A DNA stretch of 64,000 nt from contig WSUB01000071.1 of assembly GCA_019633425.1 (NCBI GenBank), positions 124,001 through 188,000 on the forward strand, read 5' to 3'. Both the position numbers and the translations under genes were made by a program. Positions 1-13,200 of this stretch are shown here, piece after piece. Within the stretch, counting starts at the first letter, position 1. Each line of letters opens with the position of its first letter. Origin of the DNA: Tulasnella sp. 424. Lineage: Eukaryota; Basidiomycota; Agaricomycetes; Cantharellales; Tulasnellaceae. The notes beneath the pieces were generated by a model. It made no database searches and was not told where the DNA came from. It saw nothing but the letters and a program-made list of their open reading frames with translations.

Positions 1-3000
1 AGAGAATGTCGCGCCCCTCGCAGCACTCGAGGCGTGCAATGTTCCTTTGGTCATCATCCCCCAGCGAGTCTTCAACCTCATCCAAATGTCAGAGTTCAAC
101 AAGGCCATTCTTACTCCCGAAACTGCTTATCCATATATCAAGGTGATTACCCCACATTTCCTTCACACATTCAGCTGTGCTTATACCTTACTACTATGTA
201 GAAAAACTCCCGCACGGTATCCGACCTCGACGCTGCAACTAGGAGGTCCATTTGTGACTGGCTTGTCTCTGCGAACGACATCCGTCTGATCCTCAACCTT
301 CCCATCATCCCCCAAGTTCAAAACAAACACACTTCTATCACATCGTACGACAAGTACACCATGGCAGCCGAGTCCGAAGCAGCGATCTTCAGCACCGTGG
401 ACCAAAACCTTCTCGCCGGAGCATCAATGTCAGCTGCAACTCGTCAACTCCTCCTCAGCAATTCGGCGGGAAGGGTTCGGCCTGTTGGTCCTGCGGAAGT
501 CGCGCGTTATCTGGAGAGCCAAGTCCCCACATCCACGCTGGCTAATATTTCTGGCGTGAAGCCCGCAACGTTCAACTGGTTGATCGAGTTCTGGAGTTGG
601 CTGGACGGGTGGGAGAAGCTCGACGAGCTGGTCGACGATACCCCTGCCTGGAGCACGATCCAGGACCTGCATGCGCTGCCTTTACGTCTAAGCAGCGGGG
701 GACTTGCCCTTCGACTCGTCGAAAAGTCCGCGGTCCGATCTGGGGGCTTGGACGCGGAGGTCGTGGCGGCGTTAACCGCTCTAGAGGTTCCGATGCTCGA
801 GAGCTCGATGTCCACTGGTTCAGCTGTTCAACATGTGTCAAAGAGCCACAGTGACGTCGTATTCATCCTCCAAGGCCTCCGGAAAAACAAGTCATTTGCA
901 CACCTCAATCAGGCATCTCGCCAGACCTTGCATGAGTTCTTCACTCAGCAGTTGTCCAACCACCTTCGGCCCGCCGGAAGAGCCTGTCAACGAGAAACGC
1001 TCAGCGTCGAGTCGCGGAATGCGTTGCGAACCCTGCCAATCTTTCCCATCTTCAATCCTGGTCGTCGAGACGGTAACAGCACCACGTTCGACGTCGCTCC
1101 GGAAGGTGCTTGTTTTGTGGACAACTCCGTCCAGGTCATCCCGAGCATTCGAGGCGCACCCTTTGTCAGCCATGACCAGGGAAGGATCCTACATACCGCA
1201 TTGGAGGAGCGATGCGTCCTTGGAGAGGTTGACGTCTTGCGAAAGGCCATCAGCCCGGAGGCGTGGAGCCAGCAGGACCGGGTGGCGGGTCTCCTCTCAG
1301 CTCTCATAGACAGGTTGATCAATCGGCTGAATGAATTGGGAGCGGCTACTCGCTCAACAGTTGGAGAGCTACCGATTGTGGAAGTAGGAGGTCGCCGGCA
1401 GAGTCCAAATCAAGTGGTCGATCCGAGCTCAGGCCTTGCTGGACTTTACGACGCGGAAGATGAAGTGTTGCCTGTCGGACAGTTTGCAAGAGAAGACGCG
1501 GGATCCTACATCAGCCAGCTGCGAAATTGCGGGATGATCCTTACGACGTTGACGCCTGCCGCAATCAAGGAACGGGTTGATCGAATTGCGAACCAGTCAC
1601 GTCCTATGAAGGATAGAGCGGAGAAAGCTTTACGCCTACTCAAGCTTCTAGAATCGTACACCCAACCCGGAGAGCAGATATTGCCGCCGGAAACCATCGA
1701 AGTTCTGGTTAGCTCAGCGTGGCTCCCCGTTGCGGATAAATTTTATACGCCATCGGAGTGTTGGGACAGTCGACCGAACGACGCCATACTTTGCGACCTG
1801 GTCTTGCCACGAATCTCGGTTACCGTCAATACGCAGGATCTTCGGCATTGCCTTGGATGGACTCGAGTTCCCTTCGCGATTCTCCAAACCCAACTTATCG
1901 AATCCTTGAAAACCAATGCGGACTCTTCAGAAACCCCCCAGACCGACGCTTTGGACAGAATCGAAGCAGTCCTGAAGGAGCTTGCGTCGGAATTCCAAGC
2001 TGGCCGTGTGTTTCAAGAGGATATCGGGTCGTTGGCGGAAGCTTTGGAGGATTACGCATGGGTTACAACTAACTCACGAAATCGATGCGCGAGTCGGCAA
2101 GCCATGCTGGGCCAAATTGACTTTGGCATGAGATACTATCCAGTGGCCCCCTACCTTCTCCGTTTTCCTGGTATGGAGGCGCTCCTGAGACAGATGGGGA
2201 TTCCGGACCGGTAAGAACCTATTTTCGTCGGGAATCTAAGCATCGGTCGCGTCACCTTGACGGAATTTATTAGTCCTTCTCAGGTATCATTGCTTTCAAC
2301 GCTTCGAGACATTTCCCAGGAGCTTTCAGAGACCGACATTACTGGCCCTACGCGAGACGGATTGGTCCATACATCGATTCTGATCCTTAATGAGCTTTCT
2401 CAGGCTATGGATGGTAACGAATTCGAGCTCGAGAAGACTCTCATCCCCACCGATACCTGCCAGCTCGCACCAGCCCTTCAGGTCTTATTCAATGACGTGG
2501 GCGGAGACCCTCCTTGCCCGGCAATAGGACTTCAGTTCGCTCATTCCCAGGTTTCCGCCTCCCTTGCAAACGCCATTGGCCTTCGTCGATTAAGCGAAGT
2601 GGACTTCTACCAAGGGGAAGATGATATCCAATCATTCAGCATGGCGGAAGATCTCATTGTTCAGATACGGGGAGTTTTGCAAGACTATGATATCGACCAT
2701 TCTAGCAATGAATGGGTGGCTAACGCGGAAGATGCTGGGGCTAGTTCCGTCACCTTCCTCGTTGACGAAGCCAGCTTTCAAGGTCGACGTGTTATTGGCG
2801 GGTTGACTAGCTTCCAGTCCGGTCCTGCATTAGTGGTGCATAACGATGGGGTATTAAAAGACGTAGATTTTGATGGACTAGGAAACATTGGCCAGGGCGG
2901 CAAATCAGGGAGGCCCGACTCGATCGGTCGGTTCGGTCGTGGAGCCCTATCTTTCTATCACTTTTCTGAGGTGAGTACTTCACCAAATAGTGTCCTATTT

Positions 3001-6000
3001 CTTACTGATGGAGTTTCTCAATCAGCTTCCATGGGTGATATCAGGGAAATACTGTCTATTCCTAGACCCATCCAAACAATATTTACCGCGCGAAAAGGGG
3101 AATGTCAGACGTTCTGCTGTGCGAGTTCCTCTCAGCTTCTGCATTGAGTGAGTCTTGTCCCCAAGGTGGAATCAATTTCTGACCTTCTGGGCCTTAGTCG
3201 CTACCCAGACCAATTGAAGCCATTGGATGGACTATTTCGTTTCAATTCGAAAGATGCAGAATACAAGGGGGTAAGCTTCCGACTGCCCTTGATGTAGGAG
3301 CTTGGCTTACCTTTCATATGCGGACCAGACCCTTTTCCGGTTTCCTCTTCGGACAGCCTCCCAGGCCGCTACAAGCAAGCTTTCAGAGACGCACTTTAGT
3401 GCAGTCGACATCGCAAACACAATCGACCGTTTCTATGACGACGCCAGCCAATCCCTTTTCTTCATGAAGTCCTTGGAGGAAATAACTGCGCTCCGCCGAA
3501 CAGAGGACTTCAACATCATCCCGGTCTGGTCCGTTAGGTCATCACACGAGACTATCTTACATGGTGCGCAAAAAGACATCATCGCAAGAAACTTAACTCT
3601 TCACCTAACGGCTCCCCACACTTCTGATGCACTTCCGGAGGACTGGTTGGTTACAATGACACATGCCGCCGAGGAAACGTTTCCCCCTGACCTGTGGCCT
3701 CTCTCCCGTCGCCTTCTTACTCCAACGTTTGGCCTTGCTGTTAATTTGTTCGCAAAGCGTGCGATCCGCAATTACCGACTATTCGCACATCTCCCTCTTC
3801 CCATCTCCACGTCGCTTCCTGTTCACATCCATGCAACATGGATCCTGGATCAAGACCGACGCCCGATCCGCTACGACGCACCTGACGCCACCGGTACGCG
3901 GCCGCTGGAAGCCACCTACAATGAGTACATACTCGAGAAGGCCATTCCTCCGCTCTACGTGAAAACTCTGGCACTCGTTCTGGCTCACCACCCAAACGCG
4001 GCTCAGCGATTCTGGCCCGGCAAGGCCCAGGATGGTCCAAGTCAAATCATTACCACAGAGCTTTACAAGCTGATTACTTCCACGAACGAGCCGGTCCTCC
4101 TCACCGTTCAGAAACAGCCCATCGCCCCTTCCGACGCCATTATTCACTTATCCAACAAGGTCCCACCCGTAGTGTGCAAAATTCTATCCACGCTTAACGT
4201 TCCCAATTACGTCCCAACCCCTTACTTCGATACCACCTTCCGCGAAGAGTGGGGTAGCTTGCGGTTCGACTTGGCAAAAGAAGTCTCAACGATCTTGCGA
4301 GAACACGCCATTGCCATCCGGCACTTGTGGCATCCTACCAGTCCCACCGCGCCACCGCTTACTCTCAAAGATATCTTATCGACCTTGGAATATCTTGTGA
4401 AAGGAGAGGAGAGCTTGGATGGCATACCTTTGCTCTTGACTGGCGATCGCCAGCTTGTCGAGTTTCGAAACTCCGGGCACCACAAGGTCTTCGCCTCCCA
4501 CCGGATTGATATAGCCAGCTTGTTTGGGCCAACCGCAGTCGTGGACCTGGAGATCTCAGACCTTACTGCCCAGAATCTGGTCAACCTCAACCTCAATGTG
4601 GCGACGCTTGATTCACAAGGAATGCGCGACCTGCTTGCACACCATAGCCAAGCTATTACTCCTGCCAACACGCAAAACATCAGCGACACCCAGCACCAAT
4701 GGTATAAAGACATTCTCAAGTTCCTCGCGTTACCCACATGCCCCGTAAACCTCGGAGATTTAGCCGATCTTCCTCTCCTTCCGGCACTCGGTCGGGATTT
4801 GGTCGTTTCTCTGGACTACGCCAGAAGCGGGAGGATCTGGTGGCGATCCCCATCCGAAAATCGAGCCTTGACCGTTGTCTTGCTTCAATTGGACGTCATT
4901 TCAGTAGACCCCCTTCTCGGAGAAACGCAGAGTACCGATGTGAACGAATTCACCCGCATTGTGCAGCTTTTCGGAGAGTTGAATCTTACGGCGTCGGAGA
5001 TCCTCCAGAAGGTTGCTCCCAAAGACTGGGATGCATTCGTCCAGTATATCAAGCCTTGGATCCAAACTCCGTATCTCACAGGGCTGTCGCCCGCTGAGGT
5101 TCAAACCATGACCAGCCTTCCAGTCTTCCAGGCAAGACAAGGCACAAGCTGGCTGGCTTTCGTGCCCGCAAGCCAAGTATTGGTGCTTCCCGCGTCTGTG
5201 CCGTTGGATCCTCTTGCTCGATATCTTCCCCCAGAAGGTACCTTTGCGGCATCCAGTCCAGAGTTGGCAGCGGTTCTAGAGAGGGCAAATGACACAAACA
5301 AGAATTTATCGTTTAGCAACCTGTTCAGCCGGCTAAGCATTCCGGATCAACTCGCTCAGGACGAAGACGATTCATTCTCTTCATTGCTCCCACTCATTGC
5401 GACACACCACACCGGCCCTTACGACAGCAAACTAATACCTGATGGTAACCGCGTCCTGCGACGACCGAGCGAGCTGTTTGACCACCGGGTTGCCCTATTC
5501 TCGACGGCTTTTGAAGGCCGCCAGAACCTCTTTGTTCATCCAAATTTCCACCACGTGATCGACAGTACAGTCAGTCTTGGGGTCCAACGCGAGGTCACAC
5601 CGCAAATATTGTTGGAGTGCATTCGCGCCGTGGATTGGGACGCTCAAGAAGGGCAAGATACCATACGTCGTGCAAGCTGGCTCTGGGACTACGTCAACAC
5701 TGCACCACCAAAACTCAGGGAGATCACATTCGAGACCATTCGTGGGCTTCGTTTCGTCCCTCGTCATTGTCAACGCCATCCATCAGACCCGGTTTTCGAT
5801 GATGATGCTCGATACCTTCCCAGTGTTGTTTCACTGGATAAATTGTGTGTCCCAACCCGCGAAGCTGTTGCATGGACTCAGCGCGCGAGGTTTGCCGCAC
5901 CTCCTTCAGCCCATTTGACAGCACTTTATCCGAGTATTGGCGAACCCACTTCAGCCGACGTGGTGAGTAGATATTACCAGATGCTTCCATACCCGATTGT

Positions 6001-7078
6001 CTTACCAGCTTGACCCTATAGGTTCAGCACCTTACCACTTTGGTGAAAGACGTTGCCCCTCATCATCCCCAATCATCTATTCTCTTCAGCAACATTCAAA
6101 GCACATACGACTGGTTGAAGAGTAACGAGGACGCCGCAATCATGGAGCTGAGCTCATCGGCTAAACAGCCTCTCTGGTTGAACATTGATTCGGATTTGGA
6201 CGATTGGACTTGCAATTGGCGGTTTGCGGACGAACTTGTGTTCGACTTGGCTTGTGACGGTGGCGGACAATTTGCGGTTCGAAAGCTTTTGCTTCCCTAT
6301 CGTTCTTTGTTAGTCGGCGCTAGCGCTGATGTATATCGTGTGGCGAGCCCGCAACCACCAAAGGCATCGGAAATCAGAAGTACGCACCCGGAGATGGTCC
6401 GCTCAGGATGGGACAATCTTCGAAAAGCAGGCAAGCTACTCGACGTTTGCTTCAAAGTACAGGGACAAGAAATTCGAGCGCACCGAGGGATGTTAGCGGC
6501 TATGATACCTCGGTTCGAAGCTGCCTTTACAGAGTCGGGGGAGAGCATTGTCTCCGCCGACAACACCGAACTCCCCGCTTACCGTCTGCAAGAACGGGAG
6601 GCGGCATCTGCATTCGCTGTCCAGTCCGTGGTCGGTATGTAATATTCCTTGAGGTGACATTCGATGCGTTAAACTGAGAGCTCGAAAATACAGACTACGT
6701 ATATACTGGAACGTTCAGTCGTTCCACTTGTTCGACCCTCGAAGGTGAGGTTTGTCTATTTCAACTCTTCCTTGGTGCTCACGGTCTCGTATTGCAGAGG
6801 CTAATGCCGCGCTAAGGGATCTCCTGGACTTGATGGAACTGTCAAGTCCGCGTCTCTGGGACGTATCACAGCTAGCGAACGAGGCCGTACAAGCAGTGAT
6901 TGAGCTCGGCCTCATTCGGCCTGACAACTACAAAGACAGTGAGTTTTCACGATGCGGAGGCTCAACGGTCATCATCTCTTACTCATTTATTGCAGTCCTG
7001 GCACGTGCGGAAGCGTGCGACATGACGGTTCTCGTCGACATCTGCAGGAAGACGAAGGAGCAGAATCGGTGGGCGTAA
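1..7078 (+). CDS. Sacsin-like dual ATPase-BTB protein, copy A (5' end outside window)
   Basis: Partial gene entered inside the exon equivalent to exon 4 of copies B and C. Exons read as 1-142, 202-2210, 2274-2970, 3026-3147, 3198-3270, 3329-5962, 6022-6634, 6694-6744, 6798-6938 and 6996-7078 (stop TAA); all splice phases agree and no frame is broken, giving at least 2,187 aa. The second ATPase module is present: an E-x3-N-x2-D-A motif (NEWVANAEDAGA, near 2709), FQSGPALVVHNDGV, and a glycine motif IGRFGRGALSFYHF ending at 2967. The sacsin-repeat-type stretch LPLPISTSLPVHIHATW follows. The C-terminus carries a BTB/POZ domain (CFKVQGQEIRAHRGML, near 6450). The first ATPase module lies upstream of the window. 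It aligns along its whole length with B and C but is clearly more diverged, so it is an older paralogue. Known for sacsins: Hsp90-type ATPase and proteostasis roles. The coupling to ubiquitin ligase through BTB is inferred. Confidence 0.85.
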
Positions 7079-7429
7079 AATGGTTGGGGTCGGATGTGGC
7101 TTGAAATGTTTGATGCTGTTCTTGAGCTTTATTCCTCTTTCGGTTTACACCTATGGTAATCAGCCAATGGCCAATATTGCAGGGAGGTCCCAAATCCCAC
7201 TTTCAAAGTTTCTTATACGCCTCACTTGGGTCTAACGCAGACAATGGGAGCCCATGCAAATATTCTCATAGCCCATGTGTTGCGAAGCATTGGTAGCCTT
7301 GTTCCCATACAAAGAGAGCAAGTGCACTGTGTGTGATTGCAATTGATCCCTAATCACGATGCTAGAGACGGTGCGACCCAGTTTCCCATTAAGGACGATC
7401 AAAAAGGTTGCATGTTCAGTGTAGGCTTC

Positions 7430-10030
7430 ATAGGCCGTTCCCATTCCAGCATCCCTCCGGTGGTACTACTAAGCGTGCTATTCCCATTCTTATACCACTA
7501 TGACTTGCCACTCACAGGGTGTTTGGTTTGGGTACACTTTATATGGTATTCCCATTCTGATATCCTTCGCTCAGTTGGTCAGTCTGGCGCCACTAAGACT
7601 CCCCGTTCCTGTTCAGGTGCTGCTAGGACCCGTCATTCCCATTCTTGTGCTACTAGACTTGCTGTTCCCCTAAACCATAGTTCATCGTAGTCATACTATT
7701 GGAATGATTGTTTCCATCTTTGGTATCCCTCGGTTAATATCCTTCTTATATAAATGTTAACTCATTGTTCCCATTCTAGTAGTTGCCACTTCCAGGGTCT
7801 TCACGTCTGTGTGCTACGGAGTCTAGTGTTCCCATTCTGGACCTGGTACTTCAGGAGCTGGTTTTCCCATTCTCAACTGCTAGCCTTAGCTCCCTCCTTT
7901 CGGTCCTCCTTATCTATCCATTCCCATTCCAGTATCTTCCAACTCACGGCCTCGTCTGACTCGCTATTCACACTCTTGTGGTCTTGTGCTACTAGGAGTA
8001 ACTTTTCCCCATTTCGTACTGTTATCCCTGCTGCTCCCAACCTCGTTCCCATGCCTCGTACTCCTAACCGCTTTCATTCCGGTTCTCTCACGTATTTATT
8101 CCCATTCGGGTGTCCGCTGCTCCCAACCTCGTTCCCATTCTCGTACCCCTAGCCTCTTTCATTTCGGTTCTTTCACGTATTTATTCCCATTCGGGCATCC
8201 TCCAGCTCACAACCCCATCTAGCTCGCCATTTGCATTCTTGTGCTACTTAGCAGTCACTTTTCCAAGGTCCGTACTGTTATCCCTGCTGCTCCCAACCTC
8301 ATCCCCATGCTCGTACTCCTAACCGCTTTCATTCCGGTCCTCTCACGTATTTATTCCCATTCGGGTATCCGCTGCTCCCAACCTCGTTCCCATTCTCGTA
8401 CCCCTAGCCTCTTTCATTTCGGTTCTTCACGTATTTATTTCCATTCGGGCATCCTCCAGTTCGCAACCTCGTCTAGCTCGCCATTTGCATTCTTGTGCTA
8501 CTTAGCAGTCACTTTTCCAAGGTCCGTACTATTATCCCTGCTGCTCCCAACCTCATCCCCATGCTCGTACTCCTAACCGCTTTCATTCCGGTCCTCTCAC
8601 GCATTTATTCCCATTCGGGTAATCCACTACTCCCAAACTCGTTCCCATGCTCGTACTCCTAACAGCTTTCATTCCAGTTCTCTCACATATTTATTCCCAT
8701 TCGGTATCCTCCAGCTCACAGCCTCGTCTGAATTCGCCATTCGCACTCTTGTGCTACTAGTCCCATTTCCGCACTGTTTTATTCCCATTCGGGTATCCTC
8801 CAGCTCACTTATTTGACTTGCCATTCTCATTCTTGTACTACTATGAGTCAGTGTTCCCATTTCCAAACCGGCATCCCTGCTACTCCCAGCCTCGTTCCCA
8901 ACGTCGCACTCCCCGTTGCTTTCATTTCGGTTCTCTCACCTATTCCCCGGTATCCTCCAGCTCATAGCCTCATCTGACTCGCCATTTGCACTCTTGCACT
9001 ACTAGGAGTCGCTGTTCCCATTTCCATGCTCGGGAATCCTTGCTGCTCCCAACCTCGTTCCCATGCGGTCCTTGGGCTTAATCTCTGACTCTTGGGTTCG
9101 GCTCGGTAGTTTGCACGGCAGGGACTGGAAAGAGACATACACACGCACACAGCAGTAGTCACCGTGTTTTATCTGACCGCACTTGTCGGCCTTCTTTCTT
9201 CGCTCTGGGTCTTTTTCCTGGGTAACGTTCCCGTGTGGCATTGGGACCGGTCTCTCAATACCAGAAGTTCCGGTCTTCACATTTTGGATAACCGAGAATA
9301 TCTGATGCAAAACCACGAGACGACGACTTGAAATGGGTCCAACGGAACACGATCTGGTTTCCAATCCTTAGGTTATCTGCATCCTTTCTTCTTATGGACA
9401 GCATGGCATCCCGGGCTTGTCCCATTGCGGACCATCCGCTTTGACTTTTGCTTTTATGAGCCTCCGGTACGCACACGGTGGGCATTTCGACATGGGTCGG
9501 TCGATCGTGGTGGTTGTCCAGCAGACCCGTACCCAAGCGACTGGTGATCACTGCCCCTTCAAAACCGACGGTACTCTTCCCAGAGCCTACCTCATGGGGC
9601 TCGTCATTCCCATTCTAGTACTCCTAGCCACTTCCATTTCGGTCCTGTCAACTATTTGCTCCCATTCTGGTACTGTTTGGCTCACTGCCTTTTTTTATTT
9701 GCAGTCCTCCTAGAATCACGGTTCCCATTACCATACCACTATCCTTTCCACTCCCCATTTTGAGTTTTTCTGTAAGCCATTCATTCCCGCCTTGGCATCC
9801 TTCAGCCCAGTTCCCCAGCTGGCTCACTGTTCCCATTCTCATATTGCTAGGGGCTGACGTTCCCATTTATAACAGTTCTGCTCGTTTCCATTTCTGTAGT
9901 GTTCGGTCCATCCCCTTGGTCTAGTAGCTGACAATCGACCTCCTGCTCTCATTCTGGGACTGCGGGGCTTGCTGTGAGGATTATGAGGATGTGGCATCAA
10001 TCGTTCCCATTCAAAAGATCAAACGTTCCA
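7430..10030. repeat. Pyrimidine-rich satellite tract built on a GTTCCCATTC-like motif
   Basis: The 3.2 kb between the sacsin-like gene and the next gene has no convincing coding region; long frames here are by-products of repetition. The motif TTCCCATTC and close variants recur dozens of times on the plus strand, mixed with phrases such as CTCCCAACCTCGTTCCCAT and TATTCCCATTCGGG. Short frames rich in Ser, His, Pro and Leu arise from it. The stretch 9060-9600 is less repetitive and may be an inserted or older unique sequence, but I see no gene in it. Confidence 0.75.
7986..9010. repeat. ~255-bp higher-order tandem repeat
   Basis: The phrase GTGCTACT followed by AG..GTCACTTTTCC starts at about 7986, 8241, 8495 and 8751, a spacing of 254-256 bp, with weaker copies near 8835 and 8995. 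Within each unit the CTGCTCCCAACCTC and CTTTCATTCCGGT phrases come in the same order. The copies at 8241 and 8495 are nearly identical over their length, pointing to recent unequal exchange. This is a nested minisatellite and has no coding role that I can see. Confidence 0.75.
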
Positions 10031-10248
10031 TTTTCTTCAGCCCGATGCCAGCTACACACAGTGGTATAGAGGGCACATAGTCATGCGGCAAAGAGAGTAT
10101 ATTGTAATGGGATAATCGAGGGAGAGTAACATATGGAGAAGTGTAATATCCGGAACAATGGGCGGCATAAGGAGGTCAAGCGGAAACAGGCAGGCACAGA
10201 ATACTGACTCAAAAAAGGAAATCAAGTAAGGTAAGAGAAAACTCAAAG

Positions 10249-13200
10249 TCACTTCTTCTCCGATCGCTTTGTCGCACTCCCACTTGAATAATTTGAGGCA
10301 TTTTGCGCTGTCATGATTCTTGTCGAAACCCGTCGGTTAGCCTGTGCAGGAGTGTCGGTCTCATTTGATCCTGAGTTTCGGTTACGTGTGCTCGCTCTTG
10401 TGCTTGGGCCGGAGTCTCCTTTTGTGACTGGCGTCACAGCTTGTTTCTTCGTTGTTTTCGCATCCTTCGTCGCCGTTGCTTTTTTTGGCACTCGGGGAGC
10501 CGGTCCAGTTCCTTTGGTCTTGGGCGCTCCTTTCGACTTTAGTCCTTTCTCTGAGTAAGAAGCAAAGTATTGGGTTAGATTGGGTCAATCGTGTGGCTCG
10601 ATCTGGACCACTTACTACCAGCGCTTAGTACGTTCTCCACTTCCTCCTCATCCCCTTCAAATTCCTCTCCGTCTAATCGCCCGTTCTCCTCACGTCGCTC
10701 AGACGACTGCTGCGCAAGAGTTCTACTTCTGAGACCTTGCTTGACGATGGGGCCTCTGAGATTCACCTCTTCCGACAAATGACCTGCCGTATCAGCTCCT
10801 TCCGCGGCTTCTGAATCCCTCGTTACGATTGGCAGTGGGTTTGAGTCGACTGGTGGTATGGAATAATCATGTTCGGTAGGTGCAGGAGGTTGACCGTCAG
10901 ATCCATGCGCAGCTTGCGCTACATTTGTGGAGTTTGCGGGAAGGGCTACAACGTTCGGGTTACTGGAAGTGGGGTGGGGTGGAACAGACTGCTCCGCCGT
11001 GTGTTTAGGAAGAGATTCAAAATACACCTTCGCGAAGTACTCGGGTGGCTTAAACCCTCGTTGTTCCATGGCGATGGGATCAACATCATCAGCGACGTCC
11101 CGGAATTGAGCGAAGTAACCCGCATATTCCGGTTTCATCATGTCGCTGATGCCAAGGTTTCGTCCCAGGTTGAAGCCAGGAACCCGGAGGTGGGTCGTCT
11201 CGACCGGATTGGTCGGCCCGCACCGGACGAGCATTCCGGGGTCGAATTCTGGGAGCGGAAGCTCACTCTCCCCGTCCATTGCTGTTATTTCTCTGATCGG
11301 GTCTTGCCGCGCCATTACCAAGTATCCAGATGTACTCCCGTACTTCTGCTTACGAACGAAAATGACTTCCTCTTGCTTCCCATTGATATCAACCAAACCA
11401 ACATCGCCAAGTGCCCAGGTTGATTTCGTGCGACTTGTGGAATGCCGTGGTTTTGCGTATGGTTTAGGAGCACTGGGGGCAAGGGTTGGCGGAGGCTGAA
11501 GCGGCGCTGCAAGAAGAGAATCACTTAGAATTTGGAACAGAAAGGCAAGTGCGAGACTGAGATAATCGTTACCTATTTCTATCTCATACTGCATCCCTCC
11601 GCCGTTGGAATTCTCCATTCTCTCCAAAAAAAAGTCGACGATGGATAGCCATGCCTCGTCGGTTCCACGAATGTCCTCGTGACCATGGATAGCAAATATA
11701 GATGCGAGCAACGTGAACTGCTGATAGACCGACATGGTGTCGAGCAGGTTTGGTTGAGAGTGAAGCTGTACCTCGAGCTTCTCTATTGCGTCATATAAAG
11801 TCTCTGTTGCTACAACCATAAACCATCTTTCCGAAGGAATGGCGAGGTGGAAGAAAGGATTGCTGTCTGGCGGCTGGCACAATGGATCGACTGCGTATGC
11901 CCAACTTTCACCCAAGATATCCGGCAGAACAGTCTATTGTAAAGCGTTGTATAAGCTACCTTGCTGATGAAGGAAGATATTGCCAACTTACCTTATTGAT
12001 CGGGCAACATGTCCTCCTCAATAGCTCAATCCAAGCCTTTCCTAATGTAGAGATGGCATTCGCAATAGATGGACATGACGATGGGGCTGGATGATCGGAG
12101 ATGTGCGAAGCAACAGCTTCGGCACAATAGCGGACGACGAGATGGATCACTGCTAGCTCGAGAATGCGCTCGTGGAGGATAGAAAACTCCTCTGTTCTTG
12201 AATAATCGTCAGCTGGGTTGATGGACTCAGCGAACTTGAGGTAGCGGGCCATGAGTAGAAGGTAATCCGTCCACGAGACAAAGGAGAGGCTCTGCGGTTC
12301 GACGCTTTCGACCATGTCGTGGCCCTCGAGAATATCGAGCATTGCGAGCAAAAAGTTTGCAACCTGCTTCACAATGGCATCAATAGTCGTGTTGGTTTCG
12401 AATGCGAATTGGGTCGCAGCTAAAAGGGTTGGCACAGGTTTCTGAGGGTCGTTTAGGTCGTCCCAGAGAAGGTCCAATACTGGAGGTGAAAGAGGCTATA
12501 AAGCGGATGCAAGTCAGATTGTGGAGCGGGAGAATACAGCTTCTTTACACACCTGAGGAGATCGAGCCGGGAAAAGTGCGTCTAATTTGGCACAATGCTT
12601 AAGTAGAGTCGGAAGATTTGGGAGTGCCGCCCATTCGTCCTCGAAGGCTGTTGGCAAGGCAAGCTCTCTGACATGCTCTACCAATGAATCGAACTGCACC
12701 TGGAAGACCCATTAGCTTGGGAAAATCTAATGGGGAAGGAGCTCTTACCAGTACGTTGATTGCATCAGGCTCAATGGCGGGCTTGACGGCATATCGGAGG
12801 GTCACATCAGTGGGGCAGATATCCTGATTCTTCCCTGGACAGATTGGGACAGCGTCGGGAAGGCTGTCTTCATCGTTCGAGGTATGGCTAGCTTGGGCTG
12901 GCGCTGCGGGTGACGTATTTGGAGGAAGGGGAAGGCCACGTGGAGCGGCAGGAGCAGAACGTCGTCCGAAGCGGCTCACTGATTCTTGTCGAAGGACGTA
13001 TTCAGTTTGAGGTTGGTAAGGCTCCCCAAGACTTGATTCTGTCCCAACAGAAAAAGGACTGGAATCCGCAGATTGAGCCGACGACTCGGCCTCAGGTTCG
13101 GACTCCTGAGCACCCGACGGGCCGGATGGCATGTGGGACGTTCTAGGCGCCTGGCCCAAGTTGACAGCACAGTTTACTCCGAGGGGGTTTCTAGATGGCG

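Noticed and set aside
7337..9713. Several Ser/His/Pro/Leu-rich frames in the satellite tract
   Set aside because: They are translations of the TTCCCATTC repeat and lack domains, unique sequence or splice partners.
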